In this document: piece after piece, positions 6,419 through 9,988 of the stretch
Numbering within the stretch: position 1 is the first letter of the stretch
Layout of the letters: every line of letters begins with the position of its first letter
DNA from: Bacillota bacterium
GTDB taxonomy: Bacteria > Bacillota > Clostridia > Christensenellales > Pumilibacteraceae
DNA: 9,988 nucleotides
Direction of reading: 5' to 3'
Assembly: GCA_009787685.1 (NCBI GenBank)
Contig: WQSV01000037.1
Coordinates: 1-9,988, forward strand
Position numbers and translations under genes: made by a program
The notes under the pieces: model-generated
What the model was told of the DNA's origin: nothing
The model's database searches: none
What the model saw: only the letters and a program-made list of their open reading frames with translations

Positions 6419-6453
6419 GCTTCATTTTTCGCAGTTCAATTTTCAAATTTCAC
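6419..6453 (-). repeat. Heptad repeat directly after the gpmI stop codon
   Basis: On the minus strand the 35 nt starting right after the TAG stop read as five heptamers: GTGAAAT, TTGAAAA, TTGAACT, GCGAAAA and ATGAAGC, all close to NTGAANN. No opposing arm is evident, so this looks like a half element or a decayed copy. No standard gpmI terminator is present here. Confidence 0.45.
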
Positions 6454-7974
6454 CTAAACAATAAGGCTTTTTCCTTCCATCTCTTCTGGTTTTTCAAGCC
6501 CAATGACTTCTAATAAAGTTGGTGCTATGTCACACAGCGCTCCGTCTTTTGAAAGTTTTCTGGTCAAATAGTCATCGCTAATAAGAAGAAATGGAACTGG
6601 ATTTGTCGTGTGAGCTGTCATTGGAGCCCCATTTTCATAGGTCATTTGCTCTGCATTTCCATGATCACTAGTCAAAAAAATCGCACCACCAGTTGCATAG
6701 ACCGCTTCAACCACCTTTTTAACTTCTGAGTCAACCGTTTCAACAGCTTTGACTGTTGCATTGAACATTCCAGTGTGTCCCACCATGTCGCAATTTGCAT
6801 AGTTCATGATAAGAACATCAACTTCTCCAACTTGTTCAAGCGCTTTTTGAGTAACTTCTTTTGCGCTCATTGGAGGCTTGATATCATAGGTTGCAACTTT
6901 TGGGCTGTCAATCAGCACTCTTGTTTCGCCTTTATTCGGTTTTTCAACTCCTCCATTAAAGAAGAACGTCACATGTGCATATTTTTCAGTTTCGGCAACT
7001 CTTGCTTGAGTTTTTCCGCTGTTTGCAAGATATTCACCGAGGGTGTTTTTTATTTCACTTTTTTCAAAAGCAACAAGATGAAGTGGAGCAAGACTTTTGT
7101 CATATTCAGTAAAAGCAACATACAACACTTCTTTCATTCCGCCTTTTCTTTCAAACTCATTAAAGTCTTTCGAAACTATTGCTCTTGTGATTTGACGAGC
7201 CCTGTCTGCGCGAAAATTATAGAAAATGAAACTGTCGCCATTTTTAACACCTTCATAATCTCCAACAACACACGGCTCAATAAACTCGTCATAAATCGAC
7301 CTTGCATAGGTTGATTTAATCGCTGCGTCAGCACAAGTGAACCGAGTTCCTTCGCCTTCAAGAACGCAGTTATATCCTTTTTCGACTCTGTCCCAACGAT
7401 TGTCTCTGTCCATATAGAAATATCTTCCACAAACAGACGCTATTTGTCCAACACCGATCTCTTTGATTTTCTTTTCAAGACTTGCAACAAAGCTTGCTCC
7501 AGAATCTGGAGCAGTGTCTCTTCCATCGGTTATGACATGAACAAAAACTTTTGATAGTTTTTCTTTTTTTGCCATCTTTAAAAGCGCATAGAGATGCTCA
7601 ATTGACGAGTGAACTCCGCCATCTGAGGTTAGCCCAACAAGATGAAGAGCAACTCCCTTTTTCTTCGCATTTTCCATTGCTTTTTTGAACGATAGATTTT
7701 GAAAAAATTTCCCGTCTTCAATAGCCTTGTCAATTCTCGTTAAGTCTTGATACACAACTCTTCCCGCTCCAATGTTGAGATGCCCAACCTCAGAATTGCC
7801 CATGAGTCCACTTGGAAGTCCAACCGCGCGTCCAGACGCTTTTAAGAGAGTGTGGGGATATTCGCGAAAGTATTTGTCAAGATTCGGTGTTCTTGCTTTC
7901 AAAATTGCATTGCCATTGTCTTCACTCGACATAGCATAGCCGTCCATAATAATTAGTGCATGAGTCTTTTTCAT
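6454..7974 (-). CDS. gpmI: 2,3-bisphosphoglycerate-independent phosphoglycerate mutase
   Basis: This enzyme interconverts 3- and 2-phosphoglycerate in glycolysis using two manganese ions and a phosphoserine intermediate. From ATG 7974 it has 506 residues, as expected (about 510). The family signatures are all present: IIMDGYAM with metal ligand Asp11, GLMGNSEVGHLNIGAGR with the catalytic Ser61, then the inserted transferase domain with VHVITDGRDT, and finally Asp396 and His400 (NCDMVGHTG), Asp437-His438 (TSDHGNAEQM) and His455 (AHTTNPVPF). The frame stays open upstream to an ATG at 8043, but that extension (23 residues) is encoded largely by a repeat element. MKKTHALIIMDGY matches the family start, and CGGAGA sits 6 nt before ATG 7974. 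tpiA lies 110 nt upstream on the same strand, so the two are probably cotranscribed. Confidence 0.97.
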   Translation of the reverse strand: MKKTHALIIMDGYAMSSEDNGNAILKARTPNLDKYFREYPHTLLKASGRAVGLPSGLMGNSEVGHLNIGAGRVVYQDLTRIDKAIEDGKFFQNLSFKKAMENAKKKGVALHLVGLTSDGGVHSSIEHLYALLKMAKKEKLSKVFVHVITDGRDTAPDSGASFVASLEKKIKEIGVGQIASVCGRYFYMDRDNRWDRVEKGYNCVLEGEGTRFTCADAAIKSTYARSIYDEFIEPCVVGDYEGVKNGDSFIFYNFRADRARQITRAIVSKDFNEFERKGGMKEVLYVAFTEYDKSLAPLHLVAFEKSEIKNTLGEYLANSGKTQARVAETEKYAHVTFFFNGGVEKPNKGETRVLIDSPKVATYDIKPPMSAKEVTQKALEQVGEVDVLIMNYANCDMVGHTGMFNATVKAVETVDSEVKKVVEAVYATGGAIFLTSDHGNAEQMTYENGAPMTAHTTNPVPFLLISDDYLTRKLSKDGALCDIAPTLLEVIGLEKPEEMEGKSLIV

Positions 7975-7975
7975 T

Positions 7976-7992
7976 AAAAATCTCCGATTTTT
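7976..7992 (-). promoter_or_regulatory. gpmI: Small hairpin enclosing the gpmI ribosome binding site
   Basis: AAAAATC and GATTTTT are perfect 7-bp reverse complements around a 3-nt GGA loop, so the Shine-Dalgarno CGGAGA is split between the loop and the adjoining pairs. The start codon follows 1 nt after the hairpin. The stem is mostly A-U and weak, so any effect on translation would be modest and perhaps temperature dependent. Confidence 0.4.
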
Positions 7993-7993
7993 T

Positions 7994-8078
7994 GAAGAGT
8001 GAATAGTGAGAAGCAATGAATGAAAATTGATGAATCCTATCATTCACTTCGCTCTTCACACACCACACTTCACTCTAT
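7994..8078. repeat. Palindromic heptad-repeat element between tpiA and gpmI
   Basis: On the plus strand the left arm reads GAAGAGT GAATAGT GAGAAGC AATGAAT GAAAATT GATGAAT. On the minus strand the other arm reads AGAGTGA AGTGTGG TGTGTGA AGAGCGA AGTGAAT. The ends AGAGTGAA (7996-8003) and TTCACTCT (8069-8076) are exact reverse complements, so the element is an imperfect palindrome of about 80 bp. It fills most of the gap from the tpiA stop codon to the gpmI ribosome binding site, and its transcript would fold into a long hairpin in the tpiA-gpmI message. Confidence 0.65.
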
Positions 8079-8084
8079 GATAAA

Positions 8085-8837
8085 TTAAATAGTGCTTCCA
8101 GCAATACAAAGGAAGTCGTGAGCTTTTAGGCTTGCTCCGCCAATCAATCCGCCATCAATGTCATTTTGGGAAAGCAAGTCTTTTGCATTTTCAGCGTTCA
8201 TTGAGCCCCCATAAAGAATTGGCATTTGCTCAGCAACATTCTTCAAAAGCTCTGCCCTAATAAAAGCAATAGTGTTTTGAGCGTCTTGTGGTGACGCAGT
8301 TTTTCCAGTTCCAATTGCCCAAATAGGCTCATAGGCAACAACTACTTTTGTGAGTTCATCTTCAGTCAATCCATTCAATCCGTCTTTTACTTGACGAGCA
8401 ACTGTTGCGTTTGTTTCACCTTTTTCAAATTGTTCAAGACTCTCTCCAATGCAAAAGATTGGTGTCAAATTATTTGCTAGTGCATATTTAATTTTTTTGT
8501 TGACTGTTTCGCATGTTTCATTAAACATTTCTCTTCTCTCTGAATGTCCAATAATCACATGGCTGACACCTGTTTCTATTAGTTGAGAAGCACTGATTTC
8601 TCCAGTGAAAGCCCCTTTTTCTGCCCATGACATATTTTGAGCCCCAAGCTTGATGCGAGTTCCTTTGATCATGTCGTTCACAAAATTCAAAAGAGTGAAA
8701 GGGACGCAAACAACAACATCAACGTCCGACGGCAAATTCTTCGGCATCCATTTGATAACGTCTTGCATAAGAGCTTTTGCGCCCTCTTGTGTCATGTTCA
8801 TCTTCCAGTTTCCTGCGATTACTCTGTTTCTTTTCAT
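8085..8837 (-). CDS. tpiA: Triosephosphate isomerase
   Basis: This enzyme interconverts dihydroxyacetone phosphate and glyceraldehyde 3-phosphate in glycolysis and gluconeogenesis. The 250 residues form a normal full-length TIM barrel. The N-terminal substrate-binding residues Asn10 and Lys12 lie in VIAGNWKMN, the electrophile His98 is in HVIIGHSERRE, and the catalytic base Glu170 is in the signature AYEPIWAIGTGKTA, which also forms the flexible loop. The C-terminal phosphate-binding motifs ILYGGSMNAENA and DGGLIGGASL are intact. AAGGAG lies 10 nt before ATG 8837, and a consensus promoter lies just upstream. gpmI follows 110 nt downstream on the same strand, so this looks like a two-gene glycolytic unit, part of the gap-pgk-tpi-pgm-eno arrangement often seen in Bacillota; gap, pgk and eno are not in the window. 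Confidence 0.98.
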   Translation of the reverse strand: MKRNRVIAGNWKMNMTQEGAKALMQDVIKWMPKNLPSDVDVVVCVPFTLLNFVNDMIKGTRIKLGAQNMSWAEKGAFTGEISASQLIETGVSHVIIGHSERREMFNETCETVNKKIKYALANNLTPIFCIGESLEQFEKGETNATVARQVKDGLNGLTEDELTKVVVAYEPIWAIGTGKTASPQDAQNTIAFIRAELLKNVAEQMPILYGGSMNAENAKDLLSQNDIDGGLIGGASLKAHDFLCIAGSTI

Positions 8838-8870
8838 TAGTTTTTTGCTCCTTAATTTGTATATGGATAT

Positions 8871-8899
8871 ATTGTAAACTTTTTAAATACTAATGTCAA
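8871..8899 (-). promoter_or_regulatory. Promoter of the tpiA-gpmI unit
   Basis: On the minus strand TTGACA (8894-8899), a 17-nt spacer and TACAAT (8871-8876) form a strong promoter. Transcription would start near 8865, leaving a leader of about 27 nt with the AAGGAG ribosome binding site at 8848-8854. A terminator for the flippase gene upstream is not evident, so read-through from it is also possible. Confidence 0.85.
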
Positions 8900-8982
8900 T
8901 TATTTTTTTGGTCAAAATGAAAGTTTTTCTCACAAGCAAGCCCTCAAAGAAATTTGTAATTCTGAGTCAAAAATCTATTCTA

Positions 8983-9988
8983 TTAATTTTTTAAAAAATT
9001 TGTTACTTCTGATTTTTTTATTGCACGAAACAAAAACAAGCAAACGAGATAAAGGAGTCCACCAATTACTAACGAACTAAGAAGAGCAATTGTTGGTGAA
9101 AAATAATTCGGCAAAAAACGAATAGCAACAAGGCTAATACCCGCAAAAACCACTCCAGAAACAATTGGAGCAACAACTACTTCGCGAACTTTCAAGGAAA
9201 AATTGACATGTCTTCTCATTGCTATTGTGTTGAGTATTGCTGTCAAAGAAAAACATGCAACCGTCCCGACCGCGGCCCCAATTACTCCAATATATGGCAA
9301 AAGGACAAGTGTTAGAATGATTTTCAAAATTGCACCAATCAAAAGATTGATTGCACCTTTATGAGACAATTTCGCGGCTTCAAGGACAGCTGAAGAAATT
9401 TGAATTGTTGCGACATAGAAAACTGCAATGCTTTTTGTTGTCAAAAGTAATGATCCAAGGCGAATTTGTGACTCCGTCAACCCTTGATGATAGACAGTGT
9501 TTAATATTGAATAGGCGTAAATACCAAGGATTAGAATCGCAAGAATTGAAACAATGACACTAAATTTGAAATGCTTTCCAACTTTTTCACAAACTGGTTG
9601 ATTGCCTTTCAAACACTCTTTGACCTTTGGAACAAGCGAAGTTGAGAGTGCGAAAGTTATGACTAGAGGCATGTTTATTAATGAGTTTATTGGACCATTG
9701 AGAAGCCCGAACATTGCCGTCGCATCCGATGTTGACACCCCTTGAGAGATCAAAATATTAATAACCATTATGCTGTCAATGAACGCAACAAATGGCATGA
9801 TAAGAGAAGCAAAAATCAAAGGAATAGCATCTCCAAACAATTCGGAGAGAATTTTTTTTGAGTTCGTTTGCTTGAATGTTGAAAGTGAAGAGTTAAAAGT
9901 TAGGAGTGAAGATGTTATCAAATATTTTTCAACATCCCCTTCACTCTTCACTCTCCACTTTCCACTCTTTCTCTTTTCTCTCAACTTA
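8983..9988 (-). CDS. SpoVB/MurJ-like flippase, C-terminal part (N-terminus off the window)
   Basis: Proteins of this MOP-superfamily branch move lipid-linked saccharides such as lipid II, or related precursors, across the membrane. About 335 residues are visible. The frame is open to the right edge (the codon before the TTG at 9984 is AAG), and family members have about 500 residues with 14 membrane helices, so this is the C-terminal half. The segment from AIPLIFASLIMPFVAFIDSI onward resembles the second half of SpoVB: STSDATAMFGLLNGP, then MPLVITFALSTSLVPKVKE, then about six more hydrophobic segments including LPYIGVIGAAVGTVACFSL, ending in a short basic tail (KKSEVTNFLKN). Before this half lies a stretch of about 40 polar, Lys/Ser/Thr-rich residues encoded by a heptad-repeat palindrome (separate entry), at the place where the loop joining the two six-to-seven-helix halves is expected. 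I cannot tell SpoVB from MurJ or a capsule/O-antigen flippase without the N-terminus. Confidence 0.8.
   Translation of the reverse strand, partial: KLREKRKSGKWRVKSEGDVEKYLITSSLLTFNSSLSTFKQTNSKKILSELFGDAIPLIFASLIMPFVAFIDSIMVINILISQGVSTSDATAMFGLLNGPINSLINMPLVITFALSTSLVPKVKECLKGNQPVCEKVGKHFKFSVIVSILAILILGIYAYSILNTVYHQGLTESQIRLGSLLLTTKSIAVFYVATIQISSAVLEAAKLSHKGAINLLIGAILKIILTLVLLPYIGVIGAAVGTVACFSLTAILNTIAMRRHVNFSLKVREVVVAPIVSGVVFAGISLVAIRFLPNYFSPTIALLSSLVIGGLLYLVCLFLFRAIKKSEVTNFLKN
9876..9988. repeat. Palindromic heptad-repeat element in frame within the flippase gene
   Basis: On the minus strand one arm reads GAGAAAG AGTGGAA AGTGGAG AGTGAAG AGTGAAG GGGATG, and the other reads TTCACTC CTAACTT TTAACTC TTCACTT. 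The arms are imperfect reverse complements around a short AT-rich centre; GATGTT (9911-9916) pairs with AACATC (9931-9936), and ATGTTGAAA (9876-9884) is an exact reverse complement of TTTCAACAT (9927-9935). The element reaches the window edge, so its full length is unknown. The reading frame passes through it without a stop. Confidence 0.65.

Noticed and set aside
6775..7314. 179-residue plus-strand ORF
   Set aside because: It is the antisense shadow of gpmI, whose catalytic motifs are intact on the other strand.
7975..8043. N-terminal extension of gpmI to an ATG at 8043
   Set aside because: The extra 23 residues are encoded mostly by the heptad palindrome. The family start and a good ribosome binding site point to ATG 7974.
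9982..9984. TTG at 9984 as the start of the flippase gene
   Set aside because: The frame is open beyond it to the window edge, no ribosome binding site can be assessed there, and the product would lack the N-terminal half of a 14-helix family.
5930..9988. CRISPR array
   Set aside because: The repeats are degenerate 7-bp units in head-to-head arms, with no exact direct repeat of 23-40 bp and no regular spacers; no cas gene is present.

Overview
The window is about 10 kb of AT-rich bacterial chromosome. It looks like an uncultured member of the Bacillota or a relative: there are AAGGAG/GGAGA-type ribosome binding sites, TTGACA-N17-TATAAT promoters, the standard genetic code, and a triosephosphate isomerase gene followed by a cofactor-independent phosphoglycerate mutase gene. 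No species can be named from the sequence alone, and no phage, insertion sequence, tRNA, rRNA or CRISPR array was seen.

Layout: (1) 1-1970, minus strand: the N-terminal 656 residues of a large membrane-anchored surface protein that runs off the left edge. (2) 1971-2299: a divergent control region with a strong promoter for each neighbour and a 27-bp inverted repeat resembling CIRCE. (3) 2300-3688, plus: cysS, apparently made from a nearly leaderless mRNA, then an intrinsic terminator. (4) 3805-4596, plus: a multi-pass membrane protein of unknown function. (5) 4597-4970: a gene-free stretch with several perfect inverted repeats, ending in a two-way terminator. (6) 4971-5921, minus: a cytoplasmic L-asparaginase. 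(7) 6028-6348, minus: a 106-residue protein I do not recognise. (8) 6454-7974 and 8085-8837, minus: gpmI and tpiA, two glycolytic genes probably transcribed together from a promoter at 8871-8899. (9) 8983-9988, minus: the C-terminal part of a SpoVB/MurJ-like lipid-linked saccharide flippase that continues off the right edge.

The genes are mostly housekeeping: cysteine charging, glycolysis, asparagine breakdown and envelope building. The unusual layer is a family of degenerate 7-bp tandem repeats (units like AGTGAAN, AGTTAAN, ATGCACA). They occur in at least five places; three sites form imperfect palindromes of roughly 80-110 bp. Two of the five sites lie in frame inside genes, one in the asparaginase and one in the presumed loop between the two halves of the flippase. 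The others sit in the gaps beside gpmI and between the asparaginase and the 106-residue gene. This dispersed element is the most interesting candidate for something undescribed in the window.
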